A stretch of 7,723 nucleotides of DNA from an uncultured Gammaproteobacteria bacterium. Lineage in GTDB: Bacteria > Pseudomonadota > Gammaproteobacteria > Nitrosococcales > Methylophagaceae. The stretch spans positions 1 to 7,723 of the forward strand of contig CAJXPP010000097.1 of assembly GCA_913058195.1 (NCBI GenBank), written 5' to 3'. Every line of letters starts with the position of its first letter. Within the stretch, counting starts at the first letter, position 1. The position numbers and the translations under genes are program-made. The notes beneath the pieces are model-generated. The model searched no databases. It was not told the DNA's origin and saw nothing but the letters and a program-made list of their open reading frames with translations. Of the stretch, positions 1 to 7,723 are shown piece by piece.

Positions 1-296
<296 letters not shown>

Positions 297-338
297 GTTT
301 ATGATGATATTGTAGAGGATTGGAGTATCGTCTAATTG

Positions 339-377
339 AAAAAGCCCTCAACTAAATAACTAAGTTAAGGGCTTTTT
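339..377. terminator. Bidirectional rho-independent terminator between the unknown gene and valS
   Basis: Bases 339-348 (AAAAAGCCCT) pair perfectly with 368-377 (AGGGCTTTTT). After one C/A mismatch, AACT at 350-353 pairs with AGTT at 363-366, leaving a 9-base loop. The stem ends in five Ts on the + strand, followed by ATT, and in five Ts on the - strand, so it can stop transcription from either side. It lies 42 bases after the unknown gene's stop and 15 bases after the valS stop, in a convergent gap where one shared terminator is expected. Confidence 0.88.
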
Positions 378-392
378 ATTATCAATTTACAA

Positions 393-3146
393 TTAAATCA
401 ATGACGCTCTTTGTTGCTCAAACTGAGTCAAAGATTGTTCCATTTCCTGTAATTTATTACGTTCTTTTTGCACTACTTCAGCAGGTGCTTTGGCAACATA
501 ACTTTCGTTATTTAATTTACCAGAAGATTGCTTAATTACTTTTTGTAACTTTGCAATTTCTTTATTCAGACGCTGAATTTCAGCATCCTTATCAATTAAG
601 CCTTCAAGTGGAATTAATATTTCCATTTTACCTACTAAAGCTGTTGATGCAGCAGGCGCTTCACCTTCAAGCACAGCAATGGACTCTAAATTGGCTAAAC
701 GGCTCAAGAAGTTTTGATTTGCTTCTAAGCGTCGTATATCTTCTTCTGCACTGTCTTTTAATAAAACAGGTAATTGCTTTTTAGGTGGAATATTCATTTG
801 CGAACGAATAGAGCGAATACCCGTAATGAACTCCATCATCCATTCCATATCAGCAACGGCTATTGAGTCAACTTTACTCTCATCAGCTACTGGATAGGCT
901 TGGCTCATAATCGTATCACCGGATTGGCCTGCTAATGGGGCTACGGTTTGCCAAATTTCTTCAGTGATGAACGGCATAAATGGGTGAGCTAAACGTAATA
1001 CAGTTTCCAATACACGAACAAGGGTTCGACGTGTACCACGTTTTTCTGCGTCGCTTGCCTTGTCATTATTAAGAACAGGTTTAGAAAGCTCTAGATACCA
1101 GTCACAGTAATTATTCCAAATAAACTCATAAATACCTTGAGCTGCATGATCAAAACGGTAGGCTTCAATTGCAGTAGTGACTTGTTGTTCAGTCGTTTGT
1201 AGTTTAGAAATTATCCAGCGATCGGCAAGGCTTAATTGCACATCATCATTATCAATACCGTTATCTTGTCCTTCGGTATTCATTAATACATAACGCGCTG
1301 CATTCCACAATTTATTACAGAAGTTGCGGTAACCACCAATGCGGCTCATATCAAAGTTGATATCCCGGCCTGTTGATGCCAGTGAGGCAAAGGTAAAACG
1401 CATAGCATCAGTACCATGTGCTTCAATGCCCTCAGGGAATTCTTTACGAGTTGCTTTTTCTATTTTTGCAGCAAGCCGTGGCTGCATCATGCCAGATGTA
1501 CGTTTTGCCACCAATGTTTCCAAATCGATGCCATCAATAATATCGATAGGATCTAGCACATTACCTTTTGATTTAGACATTTTGTGGCCGTGTGAATCAC
1601 GCACCAAACCATGAATGTAAACCTCTTTGAAAGGCACCTCATCCATAAATTTGATGCCCATCATCATCATTCTGGCAACCCAGAAGAAGATAATATCAAA
1701 GCCTGTAACAAGAACACTGGTTGGATACCATGTTTTTAATGCTTCAGAATCTTCAGGCCAACCTAGGGTTGAAAAGGGCCATAGAGCAGATGAAAACCAA
1801 GTATCAAGCACATCTTCATCTTGAGTTAGTTTCACATCCTCAGATAAGTTGTTTTCGGCACGTACAGTTGCTTCATCATGAGCAACATAGACATTGCCTT
1901 GTTCGTCATACCAAGCTGGTATTCGGTGTCCCCACCAGATTTGGCGTGAAATGCACCAATCCTGAATACCATCCATCCAGTTATAGAATGTTTTGTCCCA
2001 GTTGCCTGGTACAAATTTAATCTTACCTTCTTGTACGGCTTTGACTGCTGGTTCGGCTAATACATCCGCTTTTACATACCATTGGTCTGTTAACAATGGC
2101 TCAATAACGGCACCAGAGCGATCGCCACGAGGTACCATTAAAGTATGATCCTTAATGCCTTCTAATAAACCAAGTTCTTTTAAGTCATGGACAATAACAT
2201 CACGCGCTTCATAGCGATCCAATCCACGGTATTTTTTAGGTGCTTCGTCGTTAATTTCGGCATTAAGAGTTAAAATATTGTATTTTGGCAAATCATGACG
2301 TTGGCCCATTTCAGCATCATTAAAGTCATGGGCAGGAGTGATTTTTACACAACCTGTACCAAATTCAGCATCAACATAATTATCAGCAATAATGGGGATT
2401 TCACGACCGACTAATGGCAAGGTAATCGTCTTACCTATCAGATGTTTATAGCGCTCATCATCAGGATGAACTGCAACAGCACTATCACCCAACATAGTTT
2501 CAGGGCGAGTCGTAGCCACCACTAAATGTCCTGAACCATCAGTCAATGGGTAGCGAAAATGCCACATATGACCTGATTCTTCTTCTGACAATACTTCAAG
2601 ATCAGATACTGCTGTGTGCAGAACAGGATCCCAGTTTACTAAACGTTTACCTCGGTAAATAAGGCCTTCTTTATGCAGCTGTACAAAGACATTTTTAACG
2701 GCTTCTGATAAACCCTCGTCCATTGTGAAGCGTTCTCGTTCCCAATCCATTGATGTGCCTAGACGACGTAGTTGGGTGGTAATTTCACCACCTGACTCTT
2801 TTTTCCAATCCCAAATACGGTCAATAAAGGCATCACGGCCCAGATCGTGGCGCGTTTTACCTTCGGCATTGAGTTGACGTTCTACTACCATTTGGGTAGC
2901 TATACCAGCGTGATCGGTTCCTGCTTGCCACAAGGTGTTGTCGCCCTTCATCCGATGATAGCGGGTTAAGGTATCCATGATGGTATCTTGGAATGCATGA
3001 CCCATATGAAGACGGCCGGTGACATTCGGTGGCGGCAACATGATTGCATATGGTGTTCCTTCTCCAGAAGGTTTGAATTCACCATTGCTTTCCCAAGTTT
3101 GGTACCAGCGTTGTTCGAGTTCGTCAGGGCTGTATGTCTTTTCCAT
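393..3146 (-). CDS. valS: Valine--tRNA ligase
   Basis: Class Ia aminoacyl-tRNA synthetase that joins valine to tRNA-Val using ATP in the cytosol and hydrolyses mischarged threonine. With the start used here it has 917 residues, against about 951 in E. coli. Visible landmarks are the HIGH-type motif in PPPNVTGRLHMGH (38-50), the editing-domain signatures TTRPETMLGDSAVAVHP (212-228) and GTGCVKITPAHDFND (263-277), WCISRQIWWGHRIPAWY (397-413), DVLDTWFSSALWPFSTLGWP (445-464), the KMSKS loop (522-526), the anticodon-binding region (about 640-800) and a Lys/Glu-rich C-terminal coiled-coil arm (about 850-917). I chose Met at 3146 because MEKTYSP matches the E. coli N-terminus (MEKTYNP). An in-frame ATG at 3182 would add 12 residues (MPLLFFNTTEKP) with no counterpart in E. 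coli. No strong Shine-Dalgarno precedes 3146. It is last in the pepA-holC-valS series and ends at the shared terminator. Confidence 0.97.
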   Translation of the reverse strand: MEKTYSPDELEQRWYQTWESNGEFKPSGEGTPYAIMLPPPNVTGRLHMGHAFQDTIMDTLTRYHRMKGDNTLWQAGTDHAGIATQMVVERQLNAEGKTRHDLGRDAFIDRIWDWKKESGGEITTQLRRLGTSMDWERERFTMDEGLSEAVKNVFVQLHKEGLIYRGKRLVNWDPVLHTAVSDLEVLSEEESGHMWHFRYPLTDGSGHLVVATTRPETMLGDSAVAVHPDDERYKHLIGKTITLPLVGREIPIIADNYVDAEFGTGCVKITPAHDFNDAEMGQRHDLPKYNILTLNAEINDEAPKKYRGLDRYEARDVIVHDLKELGLLEGIKDHTLMVPRGDRSGAVIEPLLTDQWYVKADVLAEPAVKAVQEGKIKFVPGNWDKTFYNWMDGIQDWCISRQIWWGHRIPAWYDEQGNVYVAHDEATVRAENNLSEDVKLTQDEDVLDTWFSSALWPFSTLGWPEDSEALKTWYPTSVLVTGFDIIFFWVARMMMMGIKFMDEVPFKEVYIHGLVRDSHGHKMSKSKGNVLDPIDIIDGIDLETLVAKRTSGMMQPRLAAKIEKATRKEFPEGIEAHGTDAMRFTFASLASTGRDINFDMSRIGGYRNFCNKLWNAARYVLMNTEGQDNGIDNDDVQLSLADRWIISKLQTTEQQVTTAIEAYRFDHAAQGIYEFIWNNYCDWYLELSKPVLNNDKASDAEKRGTRRTLVRVLETVLRLAHPFMPFITEEIWQTVAPLAGQSGDTIMSQAYPVADESKVDSIAVADMEWMMEFITGIRSIRSQMNIPPKKQLPVLLKDSAEEDIRRLEANQNFLSRLANLESIAVLEGEAPAASTALVGKMEILIPLEGLIDKDAEIQRLNKEIAKLQKVIKQSSGKLNNESYVAKAPAEVVQKERNKLQEMEQSLTQFEQQRASLI

Positions 3147-3180
3147 AGGTTTTTCGGTTGTATTAAAAAATAAGAGAGGC

Positions 3181-3186
3181 ATTATA
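3181..3186 (-). promoter_or_regulatory. Possible valS promoter -10 box (perfect TATAAT)
   Basis: The - strand reads TAAGGTATAATGCC just upstream of valS. TATAAT is the consensus -10 hexamer and would place the transcription start near 3173-3175, about 28 bases before the preferred valS start at 3146. No good -35 is present at 16-18 bases spacing (ATCATA at 17), and no TG extension precedes it. The same bases can instead be read as a TAAGG ribosome site four bases before an ATG at 3182, so the promoter reading is tentative. Confidence 0.4.
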
Positions 3187-3330
3187 CCTTAGATACTTCG
3201 CTATATGATTATGGTAGTGGAATCTTTATGAGTGCAAGAGGAGATGATTTTATTGGATTAATATTTCAGCAAAAATTGATACTATTGCAACAGCCTGTGA
3301 ATGGCATTGATTGAGTAGTGTATTCAGCAA

Positions 3331-3359
3331 AAGCTTAAGGCTGTTATTTCAGCCAGCTT
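3331..3359 (-). terminator. Possible weak terminator or attenuator stem-loop after holC
   Basis: AAGCT (3331-3335) pairs with AGCTT (3355-3359), and GGCTG (3339-3343) with CAGCC (3350-3354). A three-base TAA bulge sits on one side and the loop has six bases. On the - strand only about four Ts follow, so termination would be incomplete. AGCTT at 3355-3359 can instead pair with AAGCT at 3373-3377, so two exclusive folds are possible. It sits 29 bases past the holC stop. The rest of the 3147-3387 gap holds the TATAAT noted above and no convincing gene. Confidence 0.35.
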
Positions 3360-3387
3360 GAGTGATATGGTTAAGCTATTCGTAGAG

Positions 3388-3807
3388 CTAAAGCTTGTGG
3401 GAACTCAATTGGTAGCCACGTTGTTGGTAGAATTGATAGCGCTGTCTGCCAGCGGCTTTAATCTCATCGTTGTCATTAATACATTCAGCAACGCGATCAA
3501 ATTGACTAAAAAATAGTGGTTGCTCAGTACTTAAATTAATAAGCAAATCCATCAGTCTTGGTGGGGAAGCATCATGACCAATCAAAACGGGTGATTCATT
3601 GTTTGTATCGACTAATTGATGCGGAATAAAACTATCCGCTCGAAATGACCACAGAAGTTGATTGAACTGTTCTGCCTGTTCTGCATCTTGAGTATGGATA
3701 TATATATGCTTGCCCTGATGATAGGCTTTTGAAGCTAATCGGCAAGCGAACACTTGCCGATCATATTCAGTATCGCCTTTTAAAACATAAAAGCTGATAT
3801 TGGTCAT
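3388..3807 (-). CDS. holC: DNA polymerase III subunit chi
   Basis: The chi subunit of the replicative polymerase's clamp-loader assembly. With psi (HolD) it links the clamp loader to single-strand binding protein at the fork. It has 139 residues, against 147 in E. coli. Features shared with the E. coli protein are the start (MTNISFYVL versus MKNATFYLL), the central LLWSFRADSFIPHQL (52-66; E. coli LWARPAESFVPHNL), a long residue run on DLLINLS, and the C-terminal RQRYQFYQQRGYQL (E. coli RERYKAYRVAGFNL). It is small and soluble, with no membrane segment. The ATG lies 6 bases after the pepA stop with no obvious Shine-Dalgarno, so translation is probably coupled to pepA. holD is usually elsewhere in the genome, and none is seen here. 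Confidence 0.93.
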   Translation of the reverse strand: MTNISFYVLKGDTEYDRQVFACRLASKAYHQGKHIYIHTQDAEQAEQFNQLLWSFRADSFIPHQLVDTNNESPVLIGHDASPPRLMDLLINLSTEQPLFFSQFDRVAECINDNDEIKAAGRQRYQFYQQRGYQLSSHKL

Positions 3808-3813
3808 AGACGA

Positions 3814-5301
3814 TTATTTTTTATCTTCGATACGGTTTAATAAATATTGTACTAATAATGGTACAGGACGGCCTGTAGCACCTTTAGCTTTGCCGCCACT
3901 ATTCCATGCAGTACCAGCAATATCTAGATGTGCCCATGTGAATTTTTCTGTAAATCGAGATAAGAAACAGGCCGCAGTAACACTGCCAGCTTCTTTACCA
4001 CCAATATTAGCAATATCGGCGAAATTGCTGTCTAGTTGTGGCTGATATTCATCCCATAAAGGTAATTGCCACACGCGGTCATGACTATCATTACCAGCTT
4101 TTAACAAATCATCCGCCAAAGATTGATCATTAGCGAATACACCAGTTGCTTGACGTCCCAAAGCGACAATGATCGCACCGGTTAAAGTTGCAATATCTAT
4201 GACGATTTCAGGGTTAAAGCGTTCGCTATAAGTGAGAGCATCACATAATATTAAACGGCCTTCAGCATCGGTATTAAGGATTTCAATTGTTTTACCCGCC
4301 ATGCTTGTGACAATATCACCGGGCTTATTAGCATCGCCATCAGGCATGTTTTCAGAACTAGGAACAACACCGATCACATTAATAGGTAAGTTGAGTTCAG
4401 CAATGGCTGAAATAGTGCCAAATACGCCAGCACTTCCGCACATATCGTATTTCATCTCATCCATGCCTTGTGATGGTTTGAGTGAAATACCACCCGCATC
4501 AAAAGTAAGGCCTTTACCCACTAAAACGACAGGTCGATCATCACCTGCACCTTGGTAATTCATAGTGATTAATTTAGCTGGCTCACGGCTACCTCGAGAA
4601 ACAGATAATAATGAGTGCATGCCTAATTCAGCCATGTCTGATTCTTCGAGAATAGTCGTTGTTACCGAGTTATAACGCTTACCCAATTCGACCGCTTGAT
4701 CAGCAAGGTAAGTAGGCGTACATACATTGCCTGGTAAATCACCTAATTCTCTTGCTAATGACATACCATTCGCAATTGCTAAACCACTGTCTGAAGCTGA
4801 CTGTATAGATGAATCTGCGCTAAAGAAAGTTATTTTATTGATGGGTTGTATAGTTGCTTTTACACTTGGTTTTGTTTGATTGTACTTATATAGGTTTGAT
4901 TCTGCGGTGATAACTGTTTGGCGTACTTTCCATTCATTAGTACGTGACTTAACTTTAATTTCAGAGAGATAAGATGTCGCATCGTCAGCCCCTGAGCTAT
5001 CAAGTACTTTCACCATTGCGCCAATGGCTGTATTAAATTGATTCTCTGTTGTTTCGTCTTTTTTTCCGCAACCAACGAGCAATAGTCGAGGGCTCTCTAA
5101 TCCAGTAACATCCTGTAGTAATAGTGTTTCACCTGCGCTACCACTGATATCACCGCGATCAATGATTTTTGAGACGTAGCCATTGCTTTGTTCATTAACA
5201 AGTGCTGCACTCGGGCTAAGTTCACCTTGTTCAAAAACAGCAACGGTGACACAGTCAGTTTGTTGTGACGAGGGTAGGGTTGATGTGGCAAAATACTGCA
5301 T
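3814..5301 (-). CDS. pepA: Cytosol (leucyl) aminopeptidase, peptidase family M17
   Basis: A two-metal aminopeptidase that removes N-terminal residues, typically Leu, from peptides in the cytosol; the family works as hexamers. It has 495 residues, against 503 in E. coli. The N-terminal macro-like domain spans about 1-160 and the catalytic domain about 170-495. Metal and catalytic residues are all present: K263 and D268 in VGKGLTFDAGG, K275, D286 in KYDMCG, and D345, E347 and R349 in the family signature NTDAEGRL (343-350). Further matches are SNFADIANIGG and WAHLDIAGTAW near the C-terminus. The start at 5301 is supported by AGGAG six bases upstream. In E. coli PepA also binds DNA, in XerCD recombination at cer and in carAB control; whether this one does cannot be read here. 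It is first of the pepA-holC-valS series and divergent from lptF. Confidence 0.97.
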   Translation of the reverse strand: MQYFATSTLPSSQQTDCVTVAVFEQGELSPSAALVNEQSNGYVSKIIDRGDISGSAGETLLLQDVTGLESPRLLLVGCGKKDETTENQFNTAIGAMVKVLDSSGADDATSYLSEIKVKSRTNEWKVRQTVITAESNLYKYNQTKPSVKATIQPINKITFFSADSSIQSASDSGLAIANGMSLARELGDLPGNVCTPTYLADQAVELGKRYNSVTTTILEESDMAELGMHSLLSVSRGSREPAKLITMNYQGAGDDRPVVLVGKGLTFDAGGISLKPSQGMDEMKYDMCGSAGVFGTISAIAELNLPINVIGVVPSSENMPDGDANKPGDIVTSMAGKTIEILNTDAEGRLILCDALTYSERFNPEIVIDIATLTGAIIVALGRQATGVFANDQSLADDLLKAGNDSHDRVWQLPLWDEYQPQLDSNFADIANIGGKEAGSVTAACFLSRFTEKFTWAHLDIAGTAWNSGGKAKGATGRPVPLLVQYLLNRIEDKK

Positions 5302-5389
5302 TAATTTCTCCTATGAGTGTAGATGATTTAGACTGCAATCTTAATTGTGTCCAAATTGACCAAGCCATTCTAACTAAGACCACCAAATA
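5302..5389. promoter_or_regulatory. Divergent pepA / lptF control region with candidate promoters
   Basis: These 88 bases must hold both start signals unless transcription enters from outside. On the - strand, TTGGAC (5354-5349) and TAAATC (5330-5325) are spaced 18 bases and could be a sigma70 promoter for pepA, followed by a clear AGGAG ribosome site at 5312-5308. On the + strand, TTGTGT (5345-5350) and TCTAAC (5369-5374), also 18 bases apart, are a weak candidate for lptF. The two -35 candidates overlap by two bases, so polymerase could bind only one way at a time. No strong operator palindrome is visible. Confidence 0.35.
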
Positions 5390-6526
5390 ATGCCTGAAAA
5401 TCGTCAATTTTTTTCTTCTTATATTGCAGTAATTGATCGCTACTTACTCAAAGAGTTTATTATAAATTTACTCGCAGTGACCGGTGTTTTGTGGCTCATA
5501 TTTGTGGCAACTCGATTCGCTAGATATCTAGCTCAGGCAGCTGTAGGTAACTTACCCGGTGACGTTATATTTACTTTACTAGGGTATAGCTCATTAAGTG
5601 CCTTGGATATTTTATTACCAATGGCAACATTTATCGCGGTAATGTTAGGTCTCGGCCGAATGAGCGCTGATAATGAACTAACGGTGATGTTTGCATGCGG
5701 TATTTCCAATACAAGGGTTATTCGCAATGTCATTTTGTTTTCTGGCACCATTGCGATTATTATCGCTATTTTATCATTGGTCATTGTCCCTAACGCTCTT
5801 TCTGGACGCTACGAATTAGAACAGAAAGCAAGAATATCAGCTGATACAACGGGTTTAATTGCAGGCAGTTTCAAAGAGAGTAAAAATGGTGAATGGACTT
5901 TTTACTCTGAAGGACTGACTGACGATAAACATGAAATGATCAATGTCTTTATAGAAATTCATAAGGCGCGACCATTAGTTTTTCGAGCGAATAAAGGCTA
6001 TTTTGATATCGATATATCTTCTGGCGATAAATATTTGGTATTAGTTGATGGCTTTCGTTATGAAGGCCGTGCTGGCGAACAGAATTTTACGATTACTGAA
6101 TACCAAACTCATAGCCTCTTGATAGAAAAAGGCCAAGAAACACAGGTACGAGAACGACATAAAGCACTGCCAAGTGACATATTGTGGACGCGAGGTTCAA
6201 ATAGAGATTTAGCAGAATTACAATGGCGAATTGCATCACCTATTATGGCTATTATTCTAAGCCTATTCGCAATGACTTTTGCTAATTCAGGTCCCAGAAA
6301 AGGCCGCTATGCTGGCTTATTTCCAGCTATATTAGTTTATATTATTTACAGTAATTTGCTGGGTGTATCACGAGCATGGATATCAAAGGGCATATTAAAC
6401 CCAATAGTGGGATCGGTCTGGGTTCACCTTCTAATGCTTACGATTTTAATGTTGATTTTAAACAAGCATAAAATATACCGTTATTGGACTTATTATTTGT
6501 CAGGTAAAGAGACGCTTAAACCATGA
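5390..6526 (+). CDS. lptF: Lipopolysaccharide export permease LptF
   Basis: One of the two inner-membrane permease subunits of the LptB2FG ABC transporter, which extracts lipopolysaccharide from the inner membrane and passes it to LptC and the periplasmic bridge. It has 378 residues, against 366 in E. coli. Six hydrophobic segments (about 23-42, 70-90, 112-134, 280-297, 308-325 and 340-357) flank a periplasmic beta-jellyroll domain (about 140-270). The cytoplasmic coupling region reads ADNELTVMFACGIS (93-106), matching E. coli TESEITVMHACGLS. The N-terminus has about 12 more residues than E. coli before the conserved DRYLLKEF; no ATG, GTG or TTG codon lies between, so ATG 5390 is kept although its Shine-Dalgarno is poor. 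It overlaps lptG by ATGA. Confidence 0.95.
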   Translation: MPENRQFFSSYIAVIDRYLLKEFIINLLAVTGVLWLIFVATRFARYLAQAAVGNLPGDVIFTLLGYSSLSALDILLPMATFIAVMLGLGRMSADNELTVMFACGISNTRVIRNVILFSGTIAIIIAILSLVIVPNALSGRYELEQKARISADTTGLIAGSFKESKNGEWTFYSEGLTDDKHEMINVFIEIHKARPLVFRANKGYFDIDISSGDKYLVLVDGFRYEGRAGEQNFTITEYQTHSLLIEKGQETQVRERHKALPSDILWTRGSNRDLAELQWRIASPIMAIILSLFAMTFANSGPRKGRYAGLFPAILVYIIYSNLLGVSRAWISKGILNPIVGSVWVHLLMLTILMLILNKHKIYRYWTYYLSGKETLKP

Positions 6527-7590
6527 AAATATTACGGCGCTATATTGCTAAAACGATATTAAGTAGCACATTGATGGTGCTATTAGTATTGATTGGGCTT
6601 TATACCTTTATGGATTTTATTGCGGAATTAGATGATCTTGGTAGAGGGCAATATCAACTAAAAGAAATATTGGCCTATATGTTTTATTCAATGCCGAAAA
6701 GAATTTATGAATTACTGCCTATTGCTGCACTATTAGGCAGTGTTTTAGGCCTTGGTAATTTGGCAAGCCAAAGCGAATTGGTCGCAATGCGCGCCGCAGG
6801 CATCTCAATTCAACAGATTAATAAAGCAGTGATATTAGTGGCCTTATGTTTGATGGCTTTTGCTGTATTTATTGGTGAAGTCGTCAGGCCAAGTGCAGAG
6901 CAACATGCACGTGAAATTAGATCAATGGCACAGACAGGTACTGCAGGGAGCCGTTCTGAACATGGCTTTTGGACACGTGATGGTATGCATTTTAATCATA
7001 TTAAGAAAATCTTACCGGATGGACAGTTTTCAGGTGTTTCCATTTATGAATTTGATTCGACACATCGTCTGCGTCTTATAACCGAAGCAAAGGAAGCCAA
7101 ATTTGATACTGATGACCGTTGGGTACTGACAGATGTCGTTCAAAGCACCATTAATGAACAAGGTATTGAGGTTCGAGCAATCGAGCATGCTTATTGGAAG
7201 TCACAACTTAATCCTGGAATGCTCAATATTGTAGTAGTGCCGCCCGAATTTTTAGCAGTTTGGAACTTGCTTGAGTATATTCATTTTTTGAAAGAGAACT
7301 TTCAAGCAGTAGATCAATATGAAATAGCATTTTGGATGAAAATCATGATGCCATTAAGTTCCGCTGTGATGGTTTTCTTAGCTATCCCATTTGTATTCGG
7401 ACCACTTCGATCTTCACCTATTGGAGGACGTATTTTAGCGGGAGCATTAGTTGGAATAGGCTTTCACTTATTTAATCAGAGCTTTCAGCATATAGGCTTA
7501 GTATTCGGTATCATTCCGTGGATTTCGGCTTCAGTTCCAACAGTCGGTTTTGCTGTACTAGCTTGGTATTTTATGAGACGCATACGTTAA
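6523..7590 (+). CDS. lptG: Lipopolysaccharide export permease LptG
   Basis: The partner of LptF in the LptB2FG lipopolysaccharide exporter, in the inner membrane. It has 355 residues, against 360 in E. coli. The layout is the family's: three N-terminal membrane segments (about 10-30, 58-80 and 102-121), a periplasmic jellyroll domain (about 130-260), then three more segments (about 270-292, 302-321 and 333-350). ASQSELVAMRAAGIS (81-95) is the coupling region facing LptB (E. coli AQRSELVVMQASGFT), and FVFGPLRSSPIGGRI (290-304) matches E. coli FIFGPLRSVPMGVRV. The ATG shares four bases (ATGA) with the lptF stop, which implies coupled translation and equal subunit amounts. The ATPase gene lptB is not in this window, as is usual. 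Confidence 0.95.
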   Translation: MKILRRYIAKTILSSTLMVLLVLIGLYTFMDFIAELDDLGRGQYQLKEILAYMFYSMPKRIYELLPIAALLGSVLGLGNLASQSELVAMRAAGISIQQINKAVILVALCLMAFAVFIGEVVRPSAEQHAREIRSMAQTGTAGSRSEHGFWTRDGMHFNHIKKILPDGQFSGVSIYEFDSTHRLRLITEAKEAKFDTDDRWVLTDVVQSTINEQGIEVRAIEHAYWKSQLNPGMLNIVVVPPEFLAVWNLLEYIHFLKENFQAVDQYEIAFWMKIMMPLSSAVMVFLAIPFVFGPLRSSPIGGRILAGALVGIGFHLFNQSFQHIGLVFGIIPWISASVPTVGFAVLAWYFMRRIR

Positions 7591-7657
7591 GATTAGTGAA
7601 TCATCTATTTTATATTTAAGTGATTCTATCTGTGGGCAATTGTTACAGGTATAAAAA

Positions 7658-7684
7658 AACCGTTTAGCTAGTAGCTAAACGGTT
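7658..7684 (-). terminator. Rho-independent terminator of the tRNA, possibly also weak for lptG
   Basis: A perfect 12-base stem, 7658-7669 (AACCGTTTAGCT) with 7673-7684 (AGCTAAACGGTT), closes a three-base loop. Read on the - strand it is followed by an unbroken run of seven Ts (the As at 7653-7659, the last two in the stem), and it begins 8 bases past the tRNA CCA end: a textbook tRNA terminator. On the + strand the stem is followed by TTATCTTATAT-like sequence without a clean T-run, so it could stop lptF-lptG transcripts only partly. Confidence 0.88.
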
Positions 7685-7692
7685 ATCTTATA

Positions 7693-7723
7693 TGGTGTCC
7701 CCAAGGGGGTTCGAACCCCTGTT
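7693..7723 (-). tRNA. tRNA 3' end, probably tRNA-Glu (partial, cut by the right edge)
   Basis: Read on the - strand the last 31 bases are the 3' end of a tRNA. The T-arm is AGGGG, loop TTCGAAC, CCCCT (all five pairs match), followed by the acceptor half TGGGGAC, discriminator A and an encoded CCA. The sequence is close to the end of E. coli tRNA-Glu (AACAGGGGTTCGAA, then CCCCT and GGGGAC), but E. coli has G, not A, as discriminator. The anticodon lies outside the window, so the identity rests on this similarity only. The presence of a tRNA is near certain; Glu is about 70% likely. Confidence 0.85.

Noticed and set aside
3147..3182. The valS start at 3182 giving 929 residues.
   Set aside because: The added 12 residues have no counterpart in E. 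coli ValS, while Met 3146 opens with MEKTYSP as expected; kept only as an alternative in the findings.
3228..3314. A 28-codon + strand frame (MSARGDDFIGLI...) in the holC-valS gap.
   Set aside because: No Shine-Dalgarno, no recognisable motif, and it lies antisense in a gap that probably holds valS control signals; chance expectation for a frame of this size is high.
4232..4558. A 108-residue + strand frame opposite pepA, with similar frames opposite valS such as 1721-2020.
   Set aside because: They lie wholly antisense to genes with intact motifs and have no ribosome sites; they are shadows of the real coding frames.
7598..7626. GAATCA / TGATTC inverted repeat just after lptG.
   Set aside because: Only six base pairs around a 17-base loop with no T-run on either side; too weak to call a terminator.

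Overview
This is an AT-rich chromosomal window (about 40% G+C by eye) that most resembles a gammaproteobacterium outside the Enterobacterales. The proteins align well from memory with E. coli ValS, HolC, PepA, LptF and LptG. The gene order, pepA-holC-valS divergent from lptF-lptG, is also the one known from many Gammaproteobacteria. I cannot fix the genus from sequence alone.

Layout, left to right. (1) Bases 1-296, + strand: the 3' end of an unrecognised gene. It enters from beyond the left edge through a six-base tandem repeat encoding Pro-Glu dipeptides and ends in an acidic, probably helical tail. (2) 339-377: a stem-loop with T-runs on both sides, serving the convergent ends of this gene and valS. 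(3) 393-5301, - strand: pepA, holC and valS, in that transcriptional order. pepA and holC are 6 bases apart; holC and valS are separated by about 240 bases that hold a possible weak stem-loop and a perfect TATAAT that may be a valS promoter element. (4) 5302-5389: an 88-base divergent control region. (5) 5390-7590, + strand: lptF and lptG, overlapping by ATGA. (6) 7591-7692: the convergent gap with a strong stem-loop. (7) 7693-7723, - strand: the 3' end of a tRNA, best matched to tRNA-Glu, running off the right edge.

Functionally this is housekeeping. ValS charges tRNA-Val, HolC is the chi subunit of the DNA polymerase III clamp loader, PepA is a cytosolic M17 aminopeptidase, and LptF/LptG form the inner-membrane core of the lipopolysaccharide export machine. 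All catalytic motifs I checked are intact. I see no mobile element, CRISPR array, toxin-antitoxin pair or defence system, and nothing that supports a novel system. The points that merit a second look are the repeat-bearing unknown gene, the choice of valS start against the TATAAT box, and the long holC-valS gap.
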